Of a stretch of DNA of 64,000 nt, positions 1 through 9,817 are shown one piece after another. The notes under the pieces are model-generated. The model made no database searches and was not told where the DNA came from. It was given only the letters and a program-made list of their open reading frames with translations. Numbering within the stretch: position 1 is the first letter of the stretch; the number at the start of each line of letters is the position of its first letter. Origin of the DNA: Paraspadella gotoi. Its lineage: Eukaryota > Chaetognatha. The stretch is from contig CM119265.1 of the NCBI GenBank assembly GCA_051294375.1, positions 21,328,278-21,392,277 of the forward strand. Reading direction: 5' to 3'. Both the position numbers and the translations under genes were made by a program.

Positions 1-195
1 GGCGGGCGAAAACGATCAAAATTAAAGGGGGTGTGAAGATTCCGCTCATCTGTTCTGGAGTCGCCTTTTTTATTCAAAACAAAATAAACACTTCCCGAAG
101 ACGAGATTAAATCAACTCTATCTGCTCAACTTTACTGGCTACAACGTGGACGACGACGACGACGAAGAAGAAGAAGAGAGGCTAATAAATATGGG

Positions 196-202
196 GAGAG
201 AG

Positions 203-280
<78 letters not shown>

Positions 281-300
281 GAGAGAGAGAGAGGGGGGGG
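196..300. repeat. (GA)n microsatellite ending in a G run
   Basis: Nearly uninterrupted GA dinucleotides over about 95 bp, followed by a run of eight G. It is the left half of a (GA)n-spacer-(CT)n pair with the tract at 412-527. The spacer is about 112 nt, so a transcript could fold back on itself. Confidence 0.97.
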
Positions 301-408
301 ATGAGGCGTTCGAAGGTGAAGAGAAGCTTAAATCCCGATAAACAGATACTTCGCGATTTGATTTCTCGCTTTCATTCACTAAATTCCCACTTGATGAGTC
401 TCTCTCAT

Positions 409-527
<119 letters not shown>

Positions 528-1185
528 TTCGTGAACGGAGAAAAAGTCACGCGAAAAGAAGTGAGTTAATTGGATGAAAGTCTAAAAAATTTATTTATTT
601 AGTTTCGCTTGGCCAGAGATAAACTGGTTTTTCCGGCGCGCAAAAAGAGGCAGATTTACCCCTGGGGTCTCGTTTCGCCGCTCGGCGGTCCTATATATCC
701 TCTTCTATCTCTTACGGAGGTCCTTCGCTGTCTCATCGGGAGGTACTTCTGTCCTTTGGTGGTCCCTCTTTCTGTCTTTGACTGGCGGACCCGTTTTTGT
801 CGGGAGTCGTCGGCCTTTTGAAGTCAAAACGACCGCAAATATTCCACTTGTCGCGCGGTAGTAGTTTTTTTTTCTTTTTTGATGTAACGAGGCTTTGATT
901 TAGAAAGGTGGTCGCGTTTGAGCTTCCTGAAAAAGTGCCACGATGGTTACCTGTGAAACTAAGACTAATTTATAAATTTCATCCCTGCTGCTGTAACGTA
1001 AGACAAAGAGTGGATGAGTAGAGATAAGATGTTCTCACAACTATCACGCTTAAGCGTCCCAGAAACCCAGCGTAATTCGTCCAGGACCGTCAGGGATTAG
1101 GGAACGGAAATTGGTCGCTATCGAAAAAAAGTGCCCGAATTGGATCGTCGACGAAATTGAGATCGAATTCGCCGAAGTCGCGACG

Positions 1186-1210
1186 ATCGATCGATCGATC
1201 GATCGATCGA
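1186..1210. repeat. (ATCG)n short tandem repeat
   Basis: About six uninterrupted copies of a self-complementary ATCG tetranucleotide. It is surrounded by unique sequence without a gene. Confidence 0.9.
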
Positions 1211-1678
1211 GACGAGAATTTCTTTATCTTCGCCATTTTTGAATCACTAATGCAAAACCGATGTCTTCGCCTCTCGATTCGAGGACCAGCGCCTTTTCAT
1301 GATTCCGTATCTTATCTCTCTCTACTCTCTCTCTCTCTCTACTCTCTCTTCTCTCTCTCTCTCTGTCAAAAATTAAAAGGTTTTAAAGTTCCGGTAAAAA
1401 AAATAAAGCTGCTCTATGTAACATTTCCTTTTTTTTTTATTTAAAATAATTTAAAATAATTTTAATCCCGTACATACGTACATAAAAAATATTCTACAAT
1501 GATAGATATTTCCCTCAGTCATCTGTCGCAACGTCGTCTGCCACACCTACTAAATAATCTTCGTACTTTTTTTATACTAATGGGTTTTTGTTTGCTCTGA
1601 TCTAGAGACAAGAAGCTACGGTGAAGATCTGCCTTTGAAAAAGTCCTTTGAGTGTCACTCAGATAAGATTTTTGCTTG

Positions 1679-1703
1679 AGAGAGAGAGAGAGAGAGAGAG
1701 AGA

Positions 1704-1754
<51 letters not shown>

Positions 1755-1760
1755 AGAGAT
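1679..1760. repeat. (GA)n microsatellite
   Basis: GA dinucleotide tract with two small interruptions. It pairs with the (CT)n tract at 1837-1921 across a spacer of about 77 nt, repeating the arrangement seen at 196-527. Confidence 0.95.
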
Positions 1761-1836
1761 TTGATAAAAAGGAAATAAACCGCTCGAACGTCTCGCTATC
1801 GGATTTTTTTTTCGCATTTCCCTGTCATCGACTTTC

Positions 1837-1842
1837 TTCTCT

Positions 1843-1920
<78 letters not shown>

Positions 1921-1921
1921 G
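1837..1921. repeat. (CT)n microsatellite
   Basis: CT dinucleotide tract of about 85 bp, oriented to base-pair with 1679-1760 in a single strand. Confidence 0.95.
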
Positions 1922-2668
1922 TCCCTCTCCGAACAGCTAATTGTTCGATGAATCGACGAAGCCATCCTATAATACCATTAATTAGAAAGCTAATCTTCAA
2001 AAAATCTATTACGACACTTTCTAAAAATATTATCTATAAAATTACCGAATTTTAAGCCAAAAGAAGCGATTGTTAAATACGTTTAATACCTATTTTATTA
2101 AATTAATATCCTAAACCTTAAGAATATTAACCATTTTGCCATCATAACTATTTTAAAATTCAGCACCAGCATCAAGTTGCTTCCATTTACCCCATTGCCC
2201 CGCATATTTCAACCAACTCCATCACCCTGCAAGGCAGGGCCTGCATCCTCCACTAACCCGGATCCTCTATTCAACCCATCATCCCAGCATCCCGCCCTAC
2301 CTCTCCCGCCTTTTCAAGCCTCTCTCGTCCCGCTTGTCATGGATTCACCTCTGCTTCCTTCGAGCTTCAATATTTGAACACAATTTTTTTTCTTTTCCCC
2401 TTTTTTCTTTTTTTTTTCCTCCTTCGAAGGGATTTTTTTTTTTTGAACCGCAGTTAATCAATATTCAAAAGATTCAAGTTTTTGACGTCTTTTTTCTTTT
2501 TTAAATCTTTTTTTTTTTTTTTGGTCGACAGCTCTCTTCCCCTGATCGTCTTTCCTTTCTAACTTTACTTCTTTCCTTTCTCCACTTTCTTTCCTTTCTC
2601 CACTTTTCTTTTCTTGATTCATAACGTTTTTGTGTGAAATCTGATAATGATATATGAATGGATAATTT

Positions 2669-3166
2669 TTATATTGGTTGTACCAATTTCATAGTAATAT
2701 TGTCCGAAGGTCCAGCTCTCCTTCCTAATCTTTTTTTAGCTTTTCTTCTTCTTTCCTTTTTTCTTCTTTTTATTCTTCGATTTCTTCCCTCTTTTTTTCT
2801 TCTTCCCCCTGACTGGAGATGACACGATATTTTCCTTTTCGTCTGGCACATCGTCTGAATCAGCGCCACCTCCAGGTCACGATTCCTTTCAGAAAAAGGT
2901 TTCAGTAGGTGACAATATCTTTCGCAAGTTTCTTGAACATGATTTTTACAATGTTTTTCATTCCGGAGCAGACAATTTCTGTACTGTTGCTGCTTATTCC
3001 TAATATAAAATGATAATTGTTCTCTTTTCTTTGAAGTCACAAACAAAGACTCAAGAAGCTGCGGTGCTCGCGCCCCTTTCCTTTGCATCTTTCCCCACAC
3101 AGAAAAGCGAAATCTTGAATAACACGCGCGGCAAAGAGACGAATTGACGTTAAGCCACTGTGCCAT
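2669..3166 (-). CDS. Uncharacterised open frame, 165 codons (weak)
   Basis: A 165-codon ATG-initiated frame on the minus strand. The first 125 residues are of mixed composition and contain several Cys and His; the last 40 are a Lys/Arg-rich run produced by a T/C-rich plus strand. I recognise no domain, signal peptide or membrane segment. There are no neighbouring exons, no clear polyadenylation signal after the stop, and no second copy in the window to test conservation. It could be a chance frame in low-complexity sequence, and I lean that way. It is listed only because its N-terminal part is not repeat-driven. Confidence 0.2.
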   Translation of the reverse strand: MAQWLNVNSSLCRACYSRFRFSVWGKMQRKGARAPQLLESLFVTSKKREQLSFYIRNKQQQYRNCLLRNEKHCKNHVQETCERYCHLLKPFSERNRDLEVALIQTMCQTKRKISCHLQSGGRRKKEGRNRRIKRRKKERRRKAKKRLGRRAGPSDNITMKLVQPI

Positions 3167-4224
3167 TCTTTTTAGTATTTTCCATACAGTAAATATTTCA
3201 AAAAACCTTGTTTTTTGGAATCAAATTCCCTATTATTTTTCGGCCAATAGAAAAATAAAAATTTCGTCGAATATCACAGTGTCAATTTTTATTAAACATC
3301 CAGAGGTAAAATCCGTCTTATAAGTTATAACAAATAAAATTCGAGCATTTAGGCTTCTTCACAAGAAATATTAGAGTTTTAAAACCACAGTGAACCCGCC
3401 AAAAAAAAACTAACCACTGTGCCGCGGCCTCTCCTTTCCTCGCCCGTTCTTGAGATGACACAATATTCTTGTTATTATTATTGAATTTTCGCGACGATGG
3501 CTGGACACGTGTGAGGAGGGCAGGAGGAAGAAGAAGAGGAGGAGGAAAAGAGGGAATAACGGGAGGAGGAGGAGGAAGAGGAGAAGAAAAAGAGAGAGAA
3601 AAAATAGAGGGAGGGCGAAAGGATAGAGATGGGACAAGTGATATAAGGGGAATATGAATTGGTTGATTTCCACCAGAATGTTGACACAGGGGTTGGCCTC
3701 GTTAAAAGATATGAGATGCGAGGACGCGAGGGGGTGGCTGTGAGGTGGTGAGGCGGTGAGGTGGTTAGGGGGGTTGGGTTGGGAAGAGCGGTCGGTTTTT
3801 AGGGAAAGATAGGAGGCGATATCAGATAAGAAAGTAGGTAGATATCGATTTGGTAAGGAAAGAAACTGGTTAAGAAGGGATGGTAAGGGGCGAAACGAAA
3901 TGGGGAGCGAAGAGACGCCTCGTGGTGAGTAAAAAGCCGAAAGCGGATGGAAAGATTGGTAAGTGGCAATTACGATGGAGGGGGGTCAAGGATCAATAGC
4001 GGGAAAGGGGGAAAAAGAGGAAGGACAAATTTTGACAACAACAAAAGCGAGAAAAAGACGTAAAACATTTTGAGTGTTGATGGCTGGAACGCGTTTTGTT
4101 GATTATTCGTTAAAACTGACGATTTGAATTCAATAAAGTCAGTTTTAAATTGGATTTAGACTGAATTTCTCGAATTTGTCATATGGCAACCAACACCCTG
4201 TGGTTTTCCTACGCGTACACGTCA

Positions 4225-4528
4225 CTAACCTGCTAAAATTCCACCCTTTGGAAATCCATCGCCACTGTCAACCGATGGAATTGAATCACAACCACCACCC
4301 TGTGGAATTCCATCGCAATCACCACTCTATGGAATTCCATCGCAACCACCACTCTGTGGAATTCCATCTCAACCACCACCCTGAGGAATTTTATCGCAAT
4401 CACCACTCTGCGGACTTCCATTGCAACCACCACCTTGTGGAATTCCATCGCAACCACCACCCTGTGGAATTCTATCGCAACCACCACTTTGTGAAATTCC
4501 ATCACAATCACCACACTGTGGAATTTTG
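4225..4528 (+). repeat. 27-bp minisatellite reading as a 9-residue His-rich repeat
   Basis: About eleven head-to-tail copies of a 27-bp unit of the form GGAATTCCATCGCAACCACC plus seven bases. Because 27 is a multiple of three, one plus-strand frame (4176-4754) stays open and reads a 9-residue unit close to EFHRNHHPV. The complementary strand is open too and reads a hydrophobic FHRVVVAME-type unit. Differences between units fall at all three codon positions, not mainly at third positions, which argues against strong protein-level selection. The frame then runs into a (CT)n tract. I treat it as a minisatellite; a His-rich metal-binding protein is possible but unsupported. Confidence 0.85.
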
Positions 4529-4636
4529 GATTCCACTTTCCTCTCATCGTCTTCGCTTTTTAGGCGAAAATTTCTGTGGCGGAAAATGCGGCATCTGGAA
4601 GCGACGGCTTGAATATCAATCGCAAAACCTTTCACC

Positions 4637-4638
<2 letters not shown>

Positions 4639-4727
<89 letters not shown>

Positions 4728-4732
4728 TCTCT
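4639..4732. repeat. (CT)n microsatellite
   Basis: About 94 bp of CT dinucleotides directly after the 27-bp minisatellite region. Ser/Leu frames through it are repeat translation. Confidence 0.96.
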
Positions 4733-4734
4733 CC

Positions 4735-5246
4735 GATTTTCTTTTTTCGATTAAAAAAAAATATGGAAATTAGAAAATCCGAAATTTTTTTTCTCAAAAA
4801 TTAACTTTCCAAAACAAAGGCGCTCGAATTTGGAAGACTAAAAAGCGTTCTTTACAATATAGAAATTCAATAAACTTATACTACAGGTTATCATATATTT
4901 TAAGATTTTTAAACATAGATTTTTATTTCTACAAACTTCATAAAAAGAACTACACACTCGACGTTCTCAATCTCATGGCGTGTTTAAAACTATTTATAAT
5001 TATACAAGATTTGAGACTTTTGTTTTTGTTCCAAAGGCCAGGATATCGCAAAACTTTTGTTTTTCATCCTCGATCCAAGATGGCTGCTTCCGTCACCGTT
5101 TATCTTTTTTTCTTTCTTTTTTTTTTTTTCTTCGTCCCCCATTGTTTGTCGTTGCCCTTTACGATCATTACTCAATTTGGTCAGCTTGTACGTTTTTTAA
5201 TTAGAGCAATAACGCGATAAAATTTTCGTTTTAAAAGTTTTGAGTC
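4735..5246. other. Upstream region of the alpha-kinase gene
   Basis: AT-rich sequence between the (CT)n tract and the proposed start codon at 5247. I see no clear TATA box at a convincing distance and no conserved promoter motif. Open frames at 4975-5220 are T-run artefacts. Confidence 0.4.
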
Positions 5247-5338
5247 ATGGATTCTCGCGACAGTTTGTTTCCGGACGACGATTATTACGATCTTCGTGGG
5301 CCACGTAATCTACTTGTGGACGAGGAACAATACCGAAG
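5247..5338 (+). CDS. Alpha-kinase exon 1 (start codon)
   Basis: An ATG at 5247 opens 30 codons plus two bases. The start is acidic and aromatic (MDSRDSLFPDDDYYDL). The frame continues only to a stop at about 5372. Splicing at 5339 leaves phase 2, and the next acceptor at 5498-5499 restores an Arg codon in phase with the long exon 2 frame. The donor reads AG|GCGAGT, which is a GC rather than a GT donor. The phase match makes the exon plausible, but another upstream start is possible. Confidence 0.55.
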
Positions 5339-8300
5339 GCGAGTGGCACTCAGTTTAGTCTACATACAATAACTTTGAGTAGCTTTGATTTACCAGAAAC
5401 CGTGAAGCTTTTGCGGTGTTATTTGGAGTATCCCTATTGAGTTTAATGGTTCACGTTTGAGACATTTTTCACATTTAATACTTTTTTTTATATTTATAGA
5501 CACGGGATTCGAAATGAAGCCGGTGCTGTCGGTGGAAGGTCCGACGATCGACGAACGATCGGCGCTTTGCTGAGGTTCAGGAATCTAAACCCAAAAGAGT
5601 TGGAAGAAAAGATGACTCGCGGTCTTCAGCAGAGAAGTGGGAATCAAGAGAAAGCGTCCCTCCCCAAGGAGATGTCCCTGGAAACGGTCGTCGATCTCAT
5701 GTCGGAAGAGACCGATTCGATGCATTCGACCGCCGACGCTGGCAGCTCTGATCGCTCATCCATCGCGACTATGATGAATCGTTGCTCTCTCGGTTCATCC
5801 AAACCGACGAAGGACCACGTCATTGTCAAGAAGGAACCCGAGTGGTCCTCAATCAAAACGGAACCCGTCACTATCATGCTGACAGAAATGCCTAAGGATG
5901 CGGACGAAGTTGTCCTGGTGGATCTTATGTCTCCGCTTGGACTTATTCAGAGGGGAAGGAATATCAAGATGGCGAAGAATCCTTTCGCCGTTGGCGAGAC
6001 CAGACTCTCTTACTACGGGATGCCCATCACGTCGTACTGTGACGTCGTTCAAGTTTACGGAGAAACGTGCGTCTTGAAAAAGTTTATTCAGAACGATGCT
6101 TCGAGGAATAATATGGGCTATATGATGGCCAAGCTTGAGGAACAAGCCATCGGAAGATATCTTGCGAAGCATTTTAACAAAGTAAGTCGAGCTGCATTTT
6201 AAGTTAGTGTTAACCTGGGATATTCCGTGGTTTTTTTCTTACGGCAATCTTAGTATGCTTATTGCTTAATAAACATGCTTATAAGTTGTATAATTTGTTA
6301 GATTTCTAGTCCTAGAAGTAGAAGCATATAAATTCGCAAATACTGCGTAACGTCTAATATGTGATAAAAAAAATAGTTTGTAATTATTTACCTATAATAA
6401 TAAAAATTATACCGAGTTTTTGATATTTTTTAAAACCGACTCCGTCATAAGTGAAAAAACGGTATGACACATTGAAAAATAACGTTGGCGTTACTGTTCC
6501 GTGCATAAAAAAAAATTCACTGTTCAATATGTAATTATATTTCTTTTTATTTTTTGAAACATTATAGTTTCATATGTCGATATCAAAATATCAATTGCAA
6601 AATCTTTTTTGTTTTTTATGATATGACCGAATATTAGGGTGAAAGATGATAAATTTTTTAAAAAAAGTTACTTATTCATATTTATTCTAGAATTGTAATA
6701 GAAAAAAATAAAAAAAAATAATAGTTACCAATAGTTAGTGTATGTCTCAAATAGATGGAAAAAAAAAACCTATTTAAAAATTCGATCAGGAAGTGGCGGT
6801 AACTAATGCTTACCAATGGCATTCCTCCATGCGATTGTTCTCACAAAATAATTTTTTTTATTTAATACATTTGAAAGGGAAAAAAAGAAATTCAGAATGC
6901 CGGTTGTATAAAGGGTACAGGATAATCTGGACTTACTGACTTGATAACCATCTGACCTTTTATATCTTGTGAAAATGGGCGCAGTTAAAAGATATCTAAA
7001 AATTCGATCATTAAGTCAGTCAATGAACCCTTTCTAATGGGCTATACGAGAAATATTTTTTATTAATTTAAAATGGGATGATAAAATAATAGGAATTAAG
7101 GAATTTCTTGCTATATTTAAAAGAAAATTATCGATCAACAATTTATACACAATGAGTTCTTGCTTTGTCAAATATATTGCCAGTTATATAATTTTTTAAA
7201 CTTTATTATGATAAACCAAGCTGTTTGTCAACTTTTTAGTTTGCAGTTTAAAGATAATTGAAAATACCGATTTTTTTTTTACAGACCAAGAGGTTAGATG
7301 TCAGACTGTTTCTATATTAAAGCTGAAAAACATTTTTGTATTTATCCATTTTTGATCCTATTAAAAAACATTTGTCAAGCCTACAACCATAAATTTTTGC
7401 TTGTTTTTACCTTTAACTTAAAAATAAAGCAGTTTTACTGGAATAAAAAAAATTTAAGTAATGAATCAAAAGATAATCAGTCTTTCCTTATTTGCAAATT
7501 ACAAAAGAAAATAAAAAAATTCATATTGCCTTCATTGACAATTTTTAAAGCAAAAAACTGTTATAACTTTTAACTCTGATTTAAACAAAAGCTGTGTAGA
7601 AATTTATGGATTTAGAATTTAAGTAAAAACTTTTTTAGAAAGCGGTCCCATCATTAGGGCTTTAATTTGATACCCACAACCCATCTTGCTAGCTCTTTTC
7701 TTTCAAAAGTTATTTAAAAAAAATCTTTTTTCAAAACTACGCGTACAAATCTTTGTTTTAAATAAACATTTTGGCAAAGCAGGATATCTCACTTATTTCT
7801 ATTGATACAATACTTAAATCTTTAAAATAAAACGTTGAAGAAAATTTTTTTGTCATATTAGAATGTGATCCTTTCGATGTACCCATCGTATTAATAATTG
7901 ATTTATTTATCTTCCCCAAAAAAAGCCTAATTAAAAAGTTGAAATTTTTTCAAATTGTTCGAAAAAAATTTCCCCAACCTATGCTCATGAGAATAATGGT
8001 TTTGCCATAGAAAATCAAAAAATATTCAAACAAAATAAAAAAATCAGCCTCTAGAAAAATTGAAAGGCTAGAGGCTGATTTTTTAGAATTGCAAAATTTT
8101 TTCTCCTAAACTCGAAATCCATTATTCCTCAAGTTTCAAAAATATTTTTATTCCAAAAATCATCATCAATTTTTTTTATTAATTTAAAATGTTTTATGAT
8201 GTTGTTTTTGTTGTGAAGATTGAAAAAAAAAGAAAAATATAGTAATGTATATAAGGTTTTTGGGAAATACCTCTAAAATATTAGATAATTAGACACAGGG

Positions 8301-9817
8301 AGTTAAGCAGAGAAAACTTCCCATTTCATAAAAAAAATTAAAAATGAATTTTCATATTGTTATTATAGATTAATTGACTATTACAAACATAGATTTCATA
8401 TAAAATTGAGGAAATGATGGGTAAAAAAATATTCATTCTTGCGTCTCGGTTAATCTATTAGTTATCGTTTAAAGTTTTGTTTTAATAATATAATATTTTT
8501 TTTTTGCATTTTATAAAAAGCAATTGGTCTAAAATTTTGTAAGCGTTCGACTATATTGCTTCATCTTTTTTACTATTTTTGATTTAGGTAGCTTTTTTTG
8601 TTGATGGGTCAAGGGTTTATGTCATACACAGTAATGCCCAGTAGTGTATACTCGCACCCATATTACCAAAAAGTAATAATCATATAATTTGGTTCAGAAA
8701 CAATTTTAACACGGGACGAAAATCAGCACGAGACAGTAACGCCACGTTATTTTTATTGTGTTATTTCTTCGACACCCAGGTCAAACCGAAGGGATTGAGA
8801 GATATCGTAATTTTATAGAAGCACTCCATGCCTGAATTTCTGATGACACCGTCAATCTCCGGCGTTCTTCTTCTCATGGAGACCAAAAACAGATGTCGAT
8901 ACAAAATTCAACACTTGGACGACGTGATGATAAAAAAGTATCACACAGGTCTTCAGCCTTTAGTCATGGAGCTACGACGTTTACCGAGGATTCTTGTTGG
9001 TGAATATTCTTACTCCCATTTCTTTGTTTACGCATTTATTTTATTATTTATTTTGTCATTTTATTTTTATAACCTATATTCAATTTTTTTTCATTTACTC
9101 AAACGGATATAGTTTTTTTTCAAAATTCTTCGTTCTTTAGGTTGTCTTCCGTTTAAAAGGCGTCAAAATGGGTGATCGTTGAATCACTGAGCTGAGATTC
9201 AACTGTCGTGACGATCACGGTTCTCCAAATCAATCTTGGGTGGCGACGGATAATAATTGGTCTCAAGTTCTTCAAGAATCACGCTTGCAATCACGTCTGT
9301 CGAAAGGTTTCGAGTTGATTATAATTAGTTGTAATTTACTGCATGGCCTAGCTTTTAAATTTAAATGTATATTAATTTTTTTTAGATGAAATTGAAGGAA
9401 AATCCTGATCATGAGGGGGAAACCAAGCTCATGAAATTATTGGGAGGCGTCTCCGGATCAAGAAATTAAATTTTTAGTGGCAACTGAACAAACATCGAGG
9501 TTAGTCTTGTTTCTCTATGATTTGATTCGTTACTAAATGAAATCTAGTTATAGCTTTTTAGCACCAAATGAATTGTTCACAAACCCACGTTTAATTTAAT
9601 TATAAGCATATATATTTTCTTTCATTTTAATAGATTCATTTTCATCGATGAAACATCTGTAGTCTTTTACAATTTCAAGTCTTTCAAGGGTTTAAGTCGC
9701 GTTAAGCACCGTCTCGGACTTTGCGTATTACTTTACATTTCGTCGCCATGTGAATTTTCGTCTCACCTCCGCCAGAGACTGAGGATTCGTTATTCGTCTC
9801 CCGGGATAATGGATTAG
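5247..9817 (+). CDS. Alpha-kinase gene, exons 1-6, catalytic half frame-broken
   Basis: The gene encodes an atypical (alpha) protein kinase, the superfamily of eEF2 kinase, Dictyostelium myosin heavy chain kinases, VWKA and the ALPKs. Members phosphorylate Ser/Thr on protein substrates. Proposed exons are 5247-5338, 5500-6181, 8780-8999, 9141-9306, 9386-9499 and perhaps 9634-9817. Family hallmarks appear in the right order: the glycine-loop-like NPFAVGETRLSYYG and the VLKKF lysine (exon 2), AFSH (exon 3), LLVV-LKGVKMGDR (exons 3/4) and the zinc-binding tail HACNHVC (exon 4). Exons 1-2 are cleanly open for 258 residues. Exons 3-5 need about five single-base shifts plus one nonsense change to read through, so this is a pseudogene or a good gene in error-rich assembly. 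The N-terminal 190 residues match no domain I know; no vWA domain or alpha-kinase-linked repeat is visible. Assignment to a subfamily is not possible. Confidence 0.85.
5339..5499 (+). other. Proposed GC-AG intron 1
   Basis: A 161-bp intron with donor GCGAGT and acceptor TTTATAG after a T-rich tract. GC-AG introns are a minor but real class in animals. A single wrong base in the assembly (GT read as GC) is the alternative. Confidence 0.5.
5500..6181 (+). CDS. Alpha-kinase exon 2 (linker and N-lobe), intact
   Basis: A 682-bp exon open throughout, encoding residues 32-258 of the proposed protein. Residues 32-190 are hydrophilic and Ser/Thr/Glu-rich. They contain two sumoylation-type motifs, VKKE (about residue 140) and IKTE (about residue 149), each followed by Pro. 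The kinase N-lobe starts near residue 190 with KNPFAVGETRLSYYG and then VLKKF, whose Lys (224 or 225) is the expected ATP-contacting lysine. MMAKLEEQAIGRYLAKHFNK matches the alpha-kinase helix that ends in FN. The exon ends at AAA|GTAAGT, a textbook donor in phase 0. Mixed codon use and no low complexity support real coding. Confidence 0.88.
6182..8779 (+). other. Large intron 2 of the alpha-kinase gene
   Basis: A 2.6-kb AT-rich intron between donor GTAAGT at 6182 and acceptor GACACCCAG ending at 8779. No exon, transposase or RNA gene is visible inside. Open frames such as 7298-7573 are AT-rich chance frames. It contains one perfect hairpin at 8037-8084, listed separately. Confidence 0.75.
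8037..8084. repeat. Perfect 17-bp inverted repeat (hairpin) in the intron
   Basis: ATCAGCCTCTAG at 8043-8054 is exactly mirrored by CTAGAGGCTGAT at 8068-8079. Flanking A and T runs extend the stem to 17 bp around a 13-nt loop. It lies in alpha-kinase intron 2. It resembles a small foldback or a terminator-like hairpin, but in a eukaryotic intron no function can be assigned from sequence. Confidence 0.9.
8780..8999 (+). pseudogene. Alpha-kinase exon 3 (central catalytic part), frame-broken
   Basis: After acceptor CCCAG the exon begins in phase with exon 2: VKPKGLRDIV directly after FNK. The frame then meets TAG at 8816-8818, and a +1-shifted frame reads FIEALHA. From about 8855 the original frame reads a stretch with LLMETKNRCRYKIQH, where the family has a Glu-Pro and Lys-Phe-Asn segment. 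AFSHG appears at about 8956-8970 in a second frame and SWSYDVYRGFLL in a third. The donor is TTG|GTGAAT. The family signal is therefore spread over all three frames by single-base shifts. The exon is recognisable but not translatable as given. Confidence 0.65.
9141..9306 (+). pseudogene. Alpha-kinase exon 4 (metal/zinc C-lobe), frame-broken
   Basis: The acceptor TTCTTTAG precedes a frame reading VVFRLKGVKMGDR, then a TGA at about 9179, then ITELRFNCRDDHG. This corresponds to the alpha-kinase DLQGV and LTDP region. A +1 frame from 9259 reads GLKFFKNHACNHVCRK, the diagnostic zinc-binding tail (His, Cys-Asn, Cys) of the superfamily. One nonsense codon and one shift interrupt the exon. The donor AAG|GTTTCG is weak. 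This exon gives the strongest family identification in the gene. Confidence 0.7.
9386..9499 (+). pseudogene. Alpha-kinase exon 5 (C-terminal tail)
   Basis: After acceptor TTTTTTTAG the exon continues in phase 0 from the zinc tail as MKLKENPDHEGETKLMKL. The same frame stops at 9467-9469. A one-base shift near 9440 gives WEASPDQEIKFLVATEQ running to donor GAG|GTTAGT. Either the gene ends at 9469 or it is read through to the next exon; the strong donor favours the second if the shift is an assembly error. Confidence 0.45.
9634..9817 (+). CDS. Possible terminal exon of the alpha-kinase gene
   Basis: An acceptor TTTTAATAG at 9625-9633 is followed by a 61-codon frame that joins exon 5 in the right phase (AG|A) and ends at TAG 9815-9817. 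It reads FIFIDETSVVFYNFKSFKG and continues with mixed composition. There is no domain, and it could equally be 3' untranslated sequence. Confidence 0.3.

Noticed and set aside
2177-2377. 66-codon Pro-rich frame
   Set aside because: Short, Pro/Ser-rich, no homologue recognised and no splice or promoter context.
4369-4797. Minus-strand 142-codon frame over the 27-bp minisatellite and (CT)n tract
   Set aside because: Shadow of the repeat; Arg-Glu runs are GA-dinucleotide translation.
5849-6172. Minus-strand 107-codon frame
   Set aside because: Antisense shadow of alpha-kinase exon 2, which has family motifs on the plus strand.
7298-7573. 91-codon frame inside alpha-kinase intron 2
   Set aside because: Lys/Phe/Asn-rich AT-driven frame without any motif or splice context.
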